DNA of 64,000 nt from Massilia sp. ZL223 (GTDB lineage Bacteria; Pseudomonadota; Gammaproteobacteria; Burkholderiales; Burkholderiaceae_D), in the NCBI RefSeq assembly GCF_018119395.1, contig NZ_JAGPWD010000004.1, positions 124,001-188,000 on the forward strand, given 5' to 3'. The notes below the pieces were generated by a model that worked only from the letters and a program-made list of their open reading frames with translations, was not told the DNA's origin and did no database searches. Each line of letters opens with the position of its first letter. Position 1 is the first letter of the stretch. Below, piece by piece: positions 20,416-30,334 of this stretch. The position numbers and the translations under genes are program-made.

Positions 20416-20455
20416 CGAGAAAAAGGGGAGCGGGGCCCATGCTATAGTGCCGCCC

Positions 20456-21097
20456 ATGCAGAAAAAGTCCCACCCCAAGCCCCATGGCGCGCCGCGCATG
20501 GCGCAGCACCAGGTCCGCATCATCGGCGGCGCCTGGAAACGCAGCCTTCTCCCCGTTGTCGACGCCCTTGGCCTGCGCCCGACGCCGGACCGGGTCCGCG
20601 AAACGGTCTTCAACTGGATCAACCACCAGCTCGGCGGCGACTGGGAAGGCGTCACCGTCCTCGATCCCTTCGCCGGCTCCGGCGCCCTGGGTTTCGAAGC
20701 GGCCAGCCGCGGCGCCGCCTCGGTGACGATGATCGACAACCATGGCCCGGCAGTACGCCAGCTCGAAGCGAACCGCGACAAGCTCAAGGCCGGCAACATC
20801 ACCGTCTTGCGCGCGGACGCCGTCACGATGTTGCGCGACATGGCCGCGCGCGGCCAGCGCTTCGATGTGATCTTCCTCGATCCGCCTTATCAACAAGAAC
20901 TCCTGGCCAAGACCTTGCCCCTGTGCCCGGCGCTGCTGAAGGAGGACGGCATGGTCTATGCCGAAGCCGAAGCGGCCCTGCCCCTGGAAGAAGGCGAGGA
21001 CAGGCCGGAATGGCTGGGCGGCTGGGAAGCGGTACGCGCCGATAAAGCCGGCATGGTCTATTACCACCTGCTCAAGTTGCACAAAAACAAAACCTAA
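20456..21097 (+). CDS. rsmD: 16S rRNA (guanine(966)-N(2))-methyltransferase RsmD
   Basis: 213-residue SAM-dependent methyltransferase that methylates G966 of 16S rRNA. Signature segments are VRIIGGAWKR, PTPDRVRETVFNWI, the SAM motif DPFAGSGALGFEA and the catalytic DPPY. I used the ATG at 20456; an internal ATG at 20498 (MAQHQVRIIGG) is also possible and fits the family's usual start well. The rsmD-coaD-ferredoxin order is common in betaproteobacteria. Confidence 0.95.
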   Translation: MQKKSHPKPHGAPRMAQHQVRIIGGAWKRSLLPVVDALGLRPTPDRVRETVFNWINHQLGGDWEGVTVLDPFAGSGALGFEAASRGAASVTMIDNHGPAVRQLEANRDKLKAGNITVLRADAVTMLRDMAARGQRFDVIFLDPPYQQELLAKTLPLCPALLKEDGMVYAEAEAALPLEEGEDRPEWLGGWEAVRADKAGMVYYHLLKLHKNKT

Positions 21098-21128
21098 GCG
21101 ACGATTCTGCACAAGAATTGAGCAAAAG

Positions 21129-21159
21129 CCGCCCCACCCTGGGGCGGTTGCCGGTTTTT
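21129..21159 (+). terminator. Hairpin terminator after rsmD
   Basis: Perfect 8-bp GC-rich stem (CCGCCCCA / TGGGGCGG) with a CCC loop; a TTTTT run follows 7 bases later. It lies 31 bases past the rsmD stop and upstream of coaD. The displaced T-run makes strength uncertain. Confidence 0.6.
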
Positions 21160-21168
21160 CAGGCATAA

Positions 21169-21975
<807 letters not shown>

Positions 21976-22197
21976 TTACAAGACCGGCTCCCAGTCGCCG
22001 GTCTCCTCGCTTTTCCTGTATTTCCTCTTCACCGCGGTCTTCCACGCCACCATGTGCGCGGTCCGTTCGCGCGCCTCGCCGCGTTCCGCCACTTCGTCCC
22101 ACACCTCGTTGAATACTGCCTGGTAGGTCTCCAGCGCATAGTCCGGCAGGCCCGCGCGCACGTGCGGCGGCAGCTCGGAAATCGATCGATAGGGCAT
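21976..22197 (-). CDS. ChaB family protein
   Basis: 73-residue basic protein. The start MPYRSISELPPHVRAGLPDYALETYQ and the later AHMVAWKTAVKRKY segment are the ChaB (cation transport regulator family) signature. The family name comes from the cha locus, but a molecular role is not established. It is divergent from the DUF1003 gene with only 14 bp between the starts, and stop-to-stop with the ferredoxin gene. Confidence 0.88.
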   Translation of the reverse strand: MPYRSISELPPHVRAGLPDYALETYQAVFNEVWDEVAERGEARERTAHMVAWKTAVKRKYRKSEETGDWEPVL

Positions 22198-22211
22198 GCT
22201 ATGCTCCTTTC

Positions 22212-22766
22212 ATGGATGCTCAAGACGACGATCTGGCCGGCAAGCTCCCCCATTCAGTGCACGAGAACCTCGGCACGATTGCGGAATTTCACGAGCGCAA
22301 GAAGGAGCAGTTGTCCCCAGCCCAGGCCTTTTTCGAGCGGGTGAGCCTGGTCCTGGGCACGCCGGCCTATGTCGCCGCCAATCTCGTGTTCGCAGTGTGC
22401 TGGATCGCCTGGAACCTTGTCGCACCCAATATCGGCTTCACGCAGATCGACGAGCCTCCCTTCTTCTGGCTCCAGGGCCTCATCGGCCTGAACGCCTTCA
22501 TCATTTCCACCGCCGTGCTGATTCGCCAGAATCGCATGTCCAAGCTCGCCAACCACCACGCCCATGTCGACCTGCAGGTCAGCCTGCTGGCGGACGAAAA
22601 GACCAGCAAGATCATCCAGATGCTCGAAGAGCTGCGCCGCGACATGCCCGGGGTCAGGAACAAGGTCGACGAGGAGGCGGATGAGCTCGCCCAGCGCACC
22701 GATACGGAGGCGGTGATCACCGCCATCGAGCGCGAGTCAGACGGCATCAACTGCGAACGCAAATAA
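22212..22766 (+). CDS. DUF1003 domain-containing membrane protein
   Basis: 184-residue protein with two membrane helices in the middle (about residues 55-75 and 88-105) and charged flanks. The pattern ERVSLVLGTPAYVAANLVFAV, then PFFWLQGLIGLNAFIISTAVLIRQNRM, is typical of DUF1003. The C-terminal region is long, charged and probably coiled. Function is unknown. It is paired divergently with chaB. Confidence 0.88.
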   Translation: MDAQDDDLAGKLPHSVHENLGTIAEFHERKKEQLSPAQAFFERVSLVLGTPAYVAANLVFAVCWIAWNLVAPNIGFTQIDEPPFFWLQGLIGLNAFIISTAVLIRQNRMSKLANHHAHVDLQVSLLADEKTSKIIQMLEELRRDMPGVRNKVDEEADELAQRTDTEAVITAIERESDGINCERK

Positions 22767-23233
22767 TTCCCTGAAGAGCTGTCCTATGAACCGGCTAGGG
22801 TCATGCCCACGCCGGTTCTTTCCTTCGTCCGTCGTCTTTACCGGAAGTAATTTACAACGACCTATTGAATGTGAAATTCGTGTAATAGGTATTCTTCTGA
22901 TTTAATTGATGCGCCAAAATAGGGACAACGTCTCCAAATATATCAATTTTTCAGGAAGCGATAGAAGAACAGCCGACTTACAAGATCTTCGCTTAACAAC
23001 GATATTTTGTCGCTCTTTGATCACGCATTCATACGCGAACTCGCATTTTTGTATCAATCCCTGAAAATCCCAATATCTACTCTTTGTGATATTTGTTAAA
23101 TCGAATACCCAAGAAAACCCCGGTGACGAAGAGTCACCCATGCATGCGCCCGGAATGGTCGGCATATCAGAGGAGAAAACGAAAGGGATATAGCCGCGGC
23201 ATCGACTTCGGCGGCAGACGGGGAAGGCGGACG
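22767..23233. other. AT-rich intergenic island
   Basis: The gap between the DUF1003 gene and the small membrane protein gene is strikingly AT-rich by eye from about 22840 to 23110. An 87-codon minus-strand ORF (22902-23165) crosses it, but it has no recognisable domain or ribosome site and its codon use is unlike the neighbours. I treat the stretch as gene-free or as the remains of acquired DNA. Confidence 0.5.
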
Positions 23234-23267
23234 AAAAAAAACGCGGTATCCGTTTCCGGACACCGCG
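23234..23267 (-). terminator. Rho-independent terminator of the 94-aa membrane protein gene
   Basis: Reading the minus strand: 11-bp stem (CGCGGTGTCCG / CGGATACCGCG, one G-T wobble), GAAA loop, then TTTTTTTT. It ends about 33 bases past the stop at 23300. Confidence 0.92.
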
Positions 23268-23299
23268 CTACACGGAGAAATCGGGAGTGCTGGTGGCGC

Positions 23300-23584
23300 T
23301 TAGTGGCGGCAGGCCATGGCGCGTACTTCGGCGGCCTCGACCTCGTTCAGGCCCGCAGCCCGGCGTTCGCGCGCCAGCGCATCGCGCTGGGCCTGGCGCG
23401 CGGCCAGCTCGGCCTTGGTGCGGCGCGGGCGCACGGTCAGGAACAAGGCGCGGCCGATGCCGACCAGCAGCGGACGGAAGAACATGGCCGTACCACCCAG
23501 CAGCGCCAAGGTCGCAGTAGTGCGGAACACCTGGCCGTAAGGCAAGGTGGCGGCGGTCTGGAGTAGGGTAGTTGCAGCGGACAT
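23300..23584 (-). CDS. Small predicted membrane protein, family not recognised
   Basis: 94-residue protein with one clear hydrophobic segment (about residues 22-50, FRTTATLALLGGTAMFFRPLL) and a strongly basic, alanine-rich helical C-terminus ending in ACRH. The gene has its own strong terminator and sits divergent from a LysR regulator with a 140-bp gap, both of which support a real gene. I do not recognise a domain and assign no function; it could be a target of the adjacent regulator. Confidence 0.72.
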   Translation of the reverse strand: MSAATTLLQTAATLPYGQVFRTTATLALLGGTAMFFRPLLVGIGRALFLTVRPRRTKAELAARQAQRDALARERRAAGLNEVEAAEVRAMACRH

Positions 23585-23724
23585 GATCTAGCTCAATATG
23601 GTATGGTGTGAAATATAGTGCAACGCAACATATAAATCTAATTCCGTTTGTTGATAGTGCTTATACTGTTTGTGAATGATTTGATGTACACTTGTGTGCA
23701 CACAACAGTCCTCCCCGAGTTCCC

Positions 23725-24681
23725 ATGAGCTTCCTGACGCTTGACCTGAACCTGCTGCGCGTTTTCGACGCGGTGATGACCGAGCAAAACCTGACCCGCG
23801 CCGCCGGCCACCTGGCGATGACCCAGCCGGCAGTCTCCAACGCCATCAAGCGTTTGCGGGAAAGCCTGGGCGACGAACTCCTGATCCGCACCGCCTATGG
23901 CGTCAAGCCGACGCCGCGCGCCGAAGCGCTGTGGCCGGCCGTGCGCCAGGCCCTGGCGGCGCTGGAAGCGGCCGTGATGCCGGAAACCTTCGACGTTTCC
24001 AAGGCCCAGGCCACCTTCCGCATGGCGATGGCCGACGCCACCGCCGCGCTGTGGCTGCCGTCCCTGATGCGTTCGATCGAAAGCGAGGCGCCGGGCGTGA
24101 ACATCCGCATGGTGCCGCTGACCACGCGCGAACCGCGTCCCATGCTGCTGCGCGGCGACATCGACCTGGCGGTGGGCTTTTTCCCGGGCGTGGCGGCCCA
24201 GCTGTCCTACGAGACCGGCTCGCCGATCCGCCACGAGCGCCTGTATTCGGGGGTCTATGTGTGCGTGATGCGCAAGGACCACCCGCTGGCCAAGGAAAAG
24301 CTGGACCTGGACACTTATTGCAAGGCCAACCACCTCCTGGTGAGCTTCTCGGGACGGGCGCACGGCCTGGTCGACGAAGCGCTGGCCCAGATCGGCCGCG
24401 AACGCCGCATCCTGCTGACGGTGAATCAGTTCTTCACGGCAGGGCGCGTGGTGGCGAATTCGGATCTGATTACGGTGCTGCCGAAGCACCTGATGGTCTC
24501 GACCGGCATGACCGATGTGCTGGTCTGGCGCGAGCTGCCTTTCCAGCTGCCGGCCGTGCACCTGGACATGCTCTGGCACGAGCGCGACGGCCGCAGCCCG
24601 GCGCACCGCTGGCTGCGCAAGAACCTGGAAAGTATGGCGGAGAGCGCATCGCCGAAGACGGGCGCGCGCAAGGTGGTGTAA
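23725..24681 (+). CDS. LysR family transcriptional regulator
   Basis: 318-residue LysR-type regulator of the NodD/LinR-like subgroup. The helix-turn-helix covers LDLNLLRVFDAVMTEQNLTRAA and QPAVSNAIKRLRE. A PBP2-type sensor domain follows (about 95-300), including LTTREPRPMLLRGDIDLAVGFFPG. I chose the ATG at 23725 because its product begins like other family members; an upstream start at 23692 adds 11 unlikely residues. The divergent neighbour is the 94-aa membrane protein. The inducer is unknown. Confidence 0.9.
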   Translation: MSFLTLDLNLLRVFDAVMTEQNLTRAAGHLAMTQPAVSNAIKRLRESLGDELLIRTAYGVKPTPRAEALWPAVRQALAALEAAVMPETFDVSKAQATFRMAMADATAALWLPSLMRSIESEAPGVNIRMVPLTTREPRPMLLRGDIDLAVGFFPGVAAQLSYETGSPIRHERLYSGVYVCVMRKDHPLAKEKLDLDTYCKANHLLVSFSGRAHGLVDEALAQIGRERRILLTVNQFFTAGRVVANSDLITVLPKHLMVSTGMTDVLVWRELPFQLPAVHLDMLWHERDGRSPAHRWLRKNLESMAESASPKTGARKVV

Positions 24682-24726
24682 TGCCCTGGTGCGCGGGGCT
24701 GGGGCCAGCTCCCGCGCCCGGTCTGC

Positions 24727-25182
24727 TCAACGAATGGGCAGCTTGGTCGTGTTCTTGACTTCTTCCATCACCGCATAGGTGTGCGTCTCGCGCACGCCCT
24801 TCTGCAGCAGCGTCTTGCCCAGGAATTCACGGTAAGCCGCCATATCCTTCACGCGCGCCTTGACCAGGTAGTCGAAACCGCCTGCCACCATATGGCATTC
24901 CAGGACTTCCGGGATCATCTGGACGCTCTGTTTGAATGCATCGAAGACTTCAGGAGTGGTACGATCCAGTACGACCTCGATGAACACCAGCAGCGAGACA
25001 TCCAGCAGCTGGGGATTGAGCTGGGCCGTATAACCCTGGATATAACCGGACTCATGCAGCTTGCGCACGCGTTCCAGGCAGGCGGCGGGGGACAGGTTGA
25101 CCCGTGCGGCCAGTTCGACGTTGCTTATTCGCCCGTCATTCTGCAATTCGGCCAGAATTTTCTTACTGATCTTGTCCAGCAT
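24727..25182 (-). CDS. Lrp family regulator, probable proline-responsive activator of putA
   Basis: 151-residue Lrp/AsnC protein: winged HTH (LDKISKKILAELQNDGRISNVELAARVNLS by parts) and RAM domain (LECHMVAGGFDYLVKARVKDM). It is divergent from putA across a 217-bp AT-rich gap. In alphaproteobacteria and others, PutR/BkdR-like Lrp proteins in this position activate proline catabolism. The putA here lacks its own DNA-binding domain, so this neighbour is the natural candidate for control. That role is inferred. Confidence 0.92.
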   Translation of the reverse strand: MLDKISKKILAELQNDGRISNVELAARVNLSPAACLERVRKLHESGYIQGYTAQLNPQLLDVSLLVFIEVVLDRTTPEVFDAFKQSVQMIPEVLECHMVAGGFDYLVKARVKDMAAYREFLGKTLLQKGVRETHTYAVMEEVKNTTKLPIR

Positions 25183-25399
25183 CGGTCTCTCTCCGTTATA
25201 AATATTATTCGGTCAGATTGTCGCACCAAAAACTATCTTTTGCTAGTCTGTCGTAAAAACAGAATTAATCCAGAAGATTTCCTTCTACAATCGAATCATT
25301 TCACCGTGTCATGACATGCGCCGGCCAGCTCCCCAGCGGTACGGCGCTTTTGCTGCGCGCGGTGGCCCGTTTCCTCCCTTTTTCGATTGAAGACCAGCC

Positions 25400-28300
25400 A
25401 TGCAGATTGCCGCTTCCCCGGCCTCCACCTTTGTTCCGTTCGATGCGCTCCAGGCCGAAGTCAAGCGCGACCAGTCGCCGCTGCGCGCAGCCATCACCGC
25501 CGCCTACCGCCGCGATGAAACCGAAGCCGTGCAATGGCTGCTGGCCCAGGGCGCCAGCGCCAACGGCGATGCCTACATGCTGGCGCACCGCCTGGTCTCG
25601 AGCGTGCGCGAAAAGCGCACCCGTTCCTCGGGCGTGGATGCGCTGATGCACGAGTTCTCGCTGTCGTCGGAAGAAGGCGTGGCGCTGATGTGCCTGGCCG
25701 AAGCGCTGCTGCGCATTCCGGACAGCGAAACCGCCGACCGCCTGATCGCCGACAAGATCAGCAAGGGCGACTGGCGCAAGCACCTGGGCGAATCGCCCTC
25801 GCTGTTCGTCAACGCCGCCACCTGGGGCCTGCTCATCACCGGCAAGCTGGTGAGCACCAATAGCGAAAAAGGCCTGGGCTCGGCCCTCACCCGCATCATC
25901 GCCAAGGGCGGCGAACCGCTGATCCGCAAGGGCGTGGACCTGGCGATGCGCATGCTGGGCAACCAGTTCGTCACCGGCCAGACCATCGAGGAAGCGCTGA
26001 AGAACAGCCGCGAGAACGAAACCCGCGGCTACCGCTACTCCTACGACATGCTGGGCGAAGCCGCGCTGACGGAAAGCGATGCGAAGAACTACTACGCTTC
26101 CTACGAAACCGCGATCCATGCGATCGGCAAGGCCTCGAACGGCCGCGGCATCAAGGACGGCCCGGGCATCTCGATCAAGCTGTCGGCCCTGCACCCGCGC
26201 TACAGCCGCGCGCAGTACGCCCGCGTGATGGGCGAACTGCTGCCGCGCGTGCGCAGCCTGGTCCTGCTGGCCAAGCAGTACAACATCGGCATCAACATCG
26301 ACGCCGAGGAAGCCGACCGCCTCGAGATCTCGCTCGACATGCTGGAAGCCCTGGCTTTCGACCCTGAGCTGGCCGGCTTCGAAGGCATCGGCCTGGTGGT
26401 CCAGGCTTACCAGAAGCGCTGCCCCTTCGTGATCGACTTCGTGGTCGACCTGGCCAAGAGGAGCGGCCGCAAGTTCATGGTGCGCCTGGTGAAGGGCGCC
26501 TACTGGGACGCCGAAATCAAGCGCGCCCAGGTGGACGGCATGCCGGGCTATCCGGTCTACACCCGCAAGGTCTACACCGACGTCTCCTACCTCACCTGCG
26601 CACGCAAGCTGCTGGCCGCCACCGACGTGATCTACCCGCAGTTCGCGACCCACAACGCGCATTCGCTGTCGGTGATCTACACCTGGGCCAAGGCCGACGG
26701 TGTCAGCAACTACGAATTCCAGTGCCTGCACGGCATGGGCGAGACCCTGTACGACCAGGTCGTCGGCAAGAACAAGCTGGACAAGGCCTGCCGCATTTAC
26801 GCGCCGGTCGGTTCGCACGAGACCCTGCTCGCCTACCTGGTGCGCCGCCTGCTGGAAAACGGCGCCAACTCGTCCTTCGTGAACCAGATCGTGGACGAAA
26901 ACGTCGCGATCGACACCCTGCTGGCCGATCCGTTCGAGCAGGCGCGCGCCGCCGGCGCCAAACCGCACCCGGCCATCGCCCAGCCGCTGAACATGTTCGG
27001 CGCCGAGCGCAAGAACTCCGCCGGCTACGACCTGGTCAACGAAAACGTCCTGCGCCAGGTCACCGAAGGCCTGGCCCAGCAGCGCCAGCACGCGGCCGGC
27101 CCGCTGATCGCAGGCGGCGTCGAAGGCAGCGGCACCGCCAATGTCGTCAACCCGGCGCAATCGGCCGACATCGTCGGCACCGTGCGCGAAGCCTCGCGCG
27201 CCGACGTCGAGACCGCGCTGGCTGCCGCGTCAGGCTTCGCGGCCGAATGGGCCGCCACCAGCGCCGACGCGCGCGCCGCGATCCTGGAACGCACCGCCGA
27301 CCTGTTCGAGCAGAACGGCGTCGAACTGATGGCCCTGGCCGTGCGCGAAGCCGGCAAGTCGCTGCCGAACGCGATCGCCGAACTGCGTGAAGCGGTCGAC
27401 TTCCTGCGCTACTACGCCGTGCAAGCCCGTACTTCGGCCGCCGAGGGCGCACTGGGTCCTGTCACCTGCATCAGCCCTTGGAACTTCCCGCTGGCGATCT
27501 TCACCGGCCAGGTGGCCGCCGCCCTCGTGGCCGGCAACGTGGTGCTGGCCAAGCCGGCGGAGCAGACCCCGCTGATCGCCCACCGCGCGGTGGAACTGTT
27601 CATCGAAGCGGGCGCCCCGCGCGCAGCGCTGCAGCTGCTGCCGGGCCGCGGCGAAGTGGTCGGCGCCGCGCTGACCGCCGATACCCGCATCAAGGGCGTG
27701 ATCTTCACCGGCTCCACCGAAGTGGCGCAGCTGATCAACCGCCTACTTGCCGCGCGTGCCGAAAAAGAAGGCATCGACATTCCGCTGGTGGCCGAAACCG
27801 GCGGCCAGAACGCCCTAATCGTCGATTCGTCGGCGCTTCCGGAACAGGTGGTGCAGGACGTCCTGAGCTCGGCCTTCGACAGCGCCGGCCAGCGCTGCTC
27901 GGCGCTGCGCGTGCTGTTCCTGCAGGAAGACATCGCCGACAAGACCATCAAGATGCTCAAGGGCGCGATGCAGGAACTGGTTGTGGGCAGCCCGGACCGC
28001 CTGGCCACCGACATCGGCCCGGTGATCGATGCGGAAGCCCAGCGCAACCTGCTGGCCCACATCGAACGCATGAAGGCCACCGCGCGCAGCCACTTCGCGC
28101 TCGAGCTCCCAAGCTCCGTGACCGGCTACGGCACCTTCGTGCCGCCGACCGTGCTCGAAATCGCCTCGCTGGCGGAACTGAAGCAGGAAGTCTTCGGCCC
28201 GGTGCTGCACATCGTGCGCTACCGCCGCGCCGAGCTGGCGCAGGTGATCGACACCATCAACGCCACCGGCTACGGCCTGACCCTGGGCGTGCACTCGCGT

Positions 28301-29047
28301 ATCGACGAGACCATCGACTTCATCGTCGAGCGTGCGCATGTGGGTAACATCTACGTGAACCGCAACATCGTCGGCGCGGTCGTGGGCGTGCAGCCCTTCG
28401 GCGGCGAAGGCAAGTCCGGCACCGGCCCGAAGGCCGGCGGTCCGCTCTACCTGAAGCGCCTGCAGCGCGCCGCGGCGCCGCTCATGCAGCACCAGCGTAC
28501 TCCGGAAGCGGGCCTGGAAGCGCTGCTCGGCTGGCTGCGCAGCAGCGGCCACCAGGACATCGCCACGCTGGCCGAAGGCTACGGCCGCTCGGCGCTGCAG
28601 GGCGTGACGATCGACCTGCCGGGTCCGACGGGCGAGCGCAACCAGCTGTCCTTCACCCCGCGCGGCACCCTGCTGTGTGCGCCCGCCACCCAGGCCGGCC
28701 TGCTCAACCAGCTGGCCGCCGCGCTGGCGACCGGCAACCGCGCCCTGGTGCTGGCCGGCTCGCAGGAGCTGATTCCGGCCAAGCTGCCGGTGCTGGTCAA
28801 GGAGCGCGTGCGCTTCGTCGGCGAGGCGGAACTGGGTGCGGAAGACTTCCAGATCGCGCTGCTGGAGACCGGCCTGGCCGGCTCGCTGCGCTCGCAGCTG
28901 GCTGCGCGTCCGGGCGCGATCGTTGGTATCGTGGATACCAGCGCCAGGGAGCCGGTGGCCCTGTGGCGCCTGGTGACCGAGCGCGCGGTGTGCGTCAACA
29001 CGACCGCGGCTGGCGGTAACGCAAGCCTGATGACGCTGGGCCTGTAA
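25400..29047 (+). CDS. putA: Bifunctional proline dehydrogenase / L-glutamate gamma-semialdehyde dehydrogenase PutA
   Basis: 1215-residue PutA that oxidises proline to glutamate in two steps with FAD and NAD+. The proline dehydrogenase barrel lies at about residues 80-480 (GRGIKDGPGISIKLSALHPRY, RLVKGAYWDAEIKRAQ). The aldehyde dehydrogenase domain lies at about 540-1040, with Glu799 (AETGGQNAL) and nucleophile Cys833 (SAGQRCSALR). A C-terminal domain of about 150 residues follows. There is no N-terminal ribbon-helix-helix, so this is a type B PutA that cannot repress its own gene. An 11-bp-stem hairpin lies just past the stop, then ald. Confidence 0.97.
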   Translation: MQIAASPASTFVPFDALQAEVKRDQSPLRAAITAAYRRDETEAVQWLLAQGASANGDAYMLAHRLVSSVREKRTRSSGVDALMHEFSLSSEEGVALMCLAEALLRIPDSETADRLIADKISKGDWRKHLGESPSLFVNAATWGLLITGKLVSTNSEKGLGSALTRIIAKGGEPLIRKGVDLAMRMLGNQFVTGQTIEEALKNSRENETRGYRYSYDMLGEAALTESDAKNYYASYETAIHAIGKASNGRGIKDGPGISIKLSALHPRYSRAQYARVMGELLPRVRSLVLLAKQYNIGINIDAEEADRLEISLDMLEALAFDPELAGFEGIGLVVQAYQKRCPFVIDFVVDLAKRSGRKFMVRLVKGAYWDAEIKRAQVDGMPGYPVYTRKVYTDVSYLTCARKLLAATDVIYPQFATHNAHSLSVIYTWAKADGVSNYEFQCLHGMGETLYDQVVGKNKLDKACRIYAPVGSHETLLAYLVRRLLENGANSSFVNQIVDENVAIDTLLADPFEQARAAGAKPHPAIAQPLNMFGAERKNSAGYDLVNENVLRQVTEGLAQQRQHAAGPLIAGGVEGSGTANVVNPAQSADIVGTVREASRADVETALAAASGFAAEWAATSADARAAILERTADLFEQNGVELMALAVREAGKSLPNAIAELREAVDFLRYYAVQARTSAAEGALGPVTCISPWNFPLAIFTGQVAAALVAGNVVLAKPAEQTPLIAHRAVELFIEAGAPRAALQLLPGRGEVVGAALTADTRIKGVIFTGSTEVAQLINRLLAARAEKEGIDIPLVAETGGQNALIVDSSALPEQVVQDVLSSAFDSAGQRCSALRVLFLQEDIADKTIKMLKGAMQELVVGSPDRLATDIGPVIDAEAQRNLLAHIERMKATARSHFALELPSSVTGYGTFVPPTVLEIASLAELKQEVFGPVLHIVRYRRAELAQVIDTINATGYGLTLGVHSRIDETIDFIVERAHVGNIYVNRNIVGAVVGVQPFGGEGKSGTGPKAGGPLYLKRLQRAAAPLMQHQRTPEAGLEALLGWLRSSGHQDIATLAEGYGRSALQGVTIDLPGPTGERNQLSFTPRGTLLCAPATQAGLLNQLAAALATGNRALVLAGSQELIPAKLPVLVKERVRFVGEAELGAEDFQIALLETGLAGSLRSQLAARPGAIVGIVDTSAREPVALWRLVTERAVCVNTTAAGGNASLMTLGL

Positions 29048-29062
29048 GAATCGATGTCGGAC

Positions 29063-29089
29063 GCGTGGATGGGTCTCCCCCATCCACGC
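29063..29089 (+). terminator. Hairpin after putA
   Basis: Perfect 11-bp stem GCGTGGATGGG / CCCATCCACGC with a 5-base loop, 16 bases past the putA stop. No T-run follows, so it may be a Rho-assisted terminator or an mRNA-stabilising end. Confidence 0.55.
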
Positions 29090-29160
29090 CAAATGAGCAT
29101 AGAGTAGGAAGGGTAGAAGAGACGGTTTTACAAAAAGAGCTGCAAAATGTGCCGCAACAA

Positions 29161-29205
29161 GGCCGGGGGCACAAGCTCCGGCCCTGGCAAGGACAGCTCC
29201 TTACA
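29161..29205 (+). promoter_or_regulatory. Possible leader hairpins upstream of ald
   Basis: Two short inverted repeats lie directly before the ald ribosome site: GGCCGGGG / CTCCGGCC (one mismatch, 29161-29183) and AAGGA / TCCTT (about 29189-29202). They could shape the leader mRNA, but I see no known riboswitch. Confidence 0.3.
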
Positions 29206-29218
29206 CATGGAGGTAGAC

Positions 29219-30334
29219 ATGCTGGTTGGCGTTCCAAAGGAAATCAAGAACCACGAATACCGGGTTGGCCTCACGCCCCCGTCCGTACGCGAACTCACCG
29301 CGCGCGGGCACCAGGTGCTCGTGCAGAAGAACGCGGGCGCGGAAATCGGCCTGCTCGACGAGCAGTACGTGGCCGCCGGCGCCAAGATCGTCGACACGGC
29401 GAAGGAAATCTTCGAGCGCGCCGAAATGATCGTCAAGGTCAAGGAGCCGCAGCCCGGCGAATGCGCGATGCTGCGCCCGAACCAGGTGCTCTACACCTAC
29501 CTCCACCTCGCCCCCGATCCCGAACAAACCGCCGCGCTGGTCAAGTCCGGCGCGATCTGCATCGCCTACGAAACCATCACCGGCCCGGGCGGCGGCCTGC
29601 CTTTGCTCGCCCCGATGAGCGAAGTGGCGGGACGCATGGCTATCCAGGCCGGCGCCAGCCACCTGGAGAAGTCCAAGGGCGGCATGGGCCTGCTGCTGGG
29701 CGGCGTGCCGGGCGTGGAAGCAGGGCACGTGGTCATCATCGGCGCGGGCGTGGTCGGCACCAATGCGCTGCAGATGGCGGCCGGCCTGGGCGCGCGCGTG
29801 ACGGTGCTCGACAAGAACGTCGACCGCCTGCGCCAGCTCGACCTGGTCTACGGCAACCGCATCTCGACCCTGTATTCGAACGCGCACGCGCTGGAAGAAA
29901 GCGTACTCTCTGCCGACCTGGTGATCGGCGGCGTGCTGGTGCCGGGCGCCGCGGCGCCGAAGCTGGTTAGCCGCGACATGGTCTCGCGCATGAAGAAAGG
30001 CTCGGTCATCGTGGACGTGGCGATCGACCAGGGCGGCTGCTTCGAAACCTCGCATGCGACCACCCATGCCGATCCGACCTTCGTGGTCGACGGCGTGATC
30101 CACTACTGCGTGGCGAACATGCCGGGCGCGGTGGCGCGCACCTCCACCTTCGCCCTCAACAACGCCACCATCGGCCATGCCGTCGCGCTGGCGAGCAAGG
30201 GCTGGCGCCGCGCACTGGCGGACGATGTCCACCTGCGCCACGGCCTGAACGTCTGCCAGGGCAAGGTCACCTACGAAGCCGTGGCGCGCGACCTGGGCTA
30301 CGACTACGTGCCGGCCGAATCGCTCCTGGCCTGA
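29219..30334 (+). CDS. ald: Alanine dehydrogenase
   Basis: 371-residue L-alanine dehydrogenase, interconverting alanine and pyruvate + ammonia with NAD. The family pattern is complete: MLVGVPKEIKNHEYRVGLTP, KVKEPQ, YTYLHLAPD, the Rossmann motif GAGVVGTNA and DVAIDQGG near the C-terminal domain. The ATG at 29219 has GGAGG 6 bases upstream, so the longer reading from 29147 is rejected. It follows putA by 171 bp, which suggests a shared amino-acid catabolic role. The 3' end overlaps the convergent nucleosidase gene by 31 bp. Confidence 0.97.
   Translation: MLVGVPKEIKNHEYRVGLTPPSVRELTARGHQVLVQKNAGAEIGLLDEQYVAAGAKIVDTAKEIFERAEMIVKVKEPQPGECAMLRPNQVLYTYLHLAPDPEQTAALVKSGAICIAYETITGPGGGLPLLAPMSEVAGRMAIQAGASHLEKSKGGMGLLLGGVPGVEAGHVVIIGAGVVGTNALQMAAGLGARVTVLDKNVDRLRQLDLVYGNRISTLYSNAHALEESVLSADLVIGGVLVPGAAAPKLVSRDMVSRMKKGSVIVDVAIDQGGCFETSHATTHADPTFVVDGVIHYCVANMPGAVARTSTFALNNATIGHAVALASKGWRRALADDVHLRHGLNVCQGKVTYEAVARDLGYDYVPAESLLA

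Noticed and set aside
22902..23165. 87-codon minus-strand ORF in the AT-rich island
   Set aside because: No ribosome site, no recognised domain; the signal is no stronger than chance. Kept only as a remark on the island.
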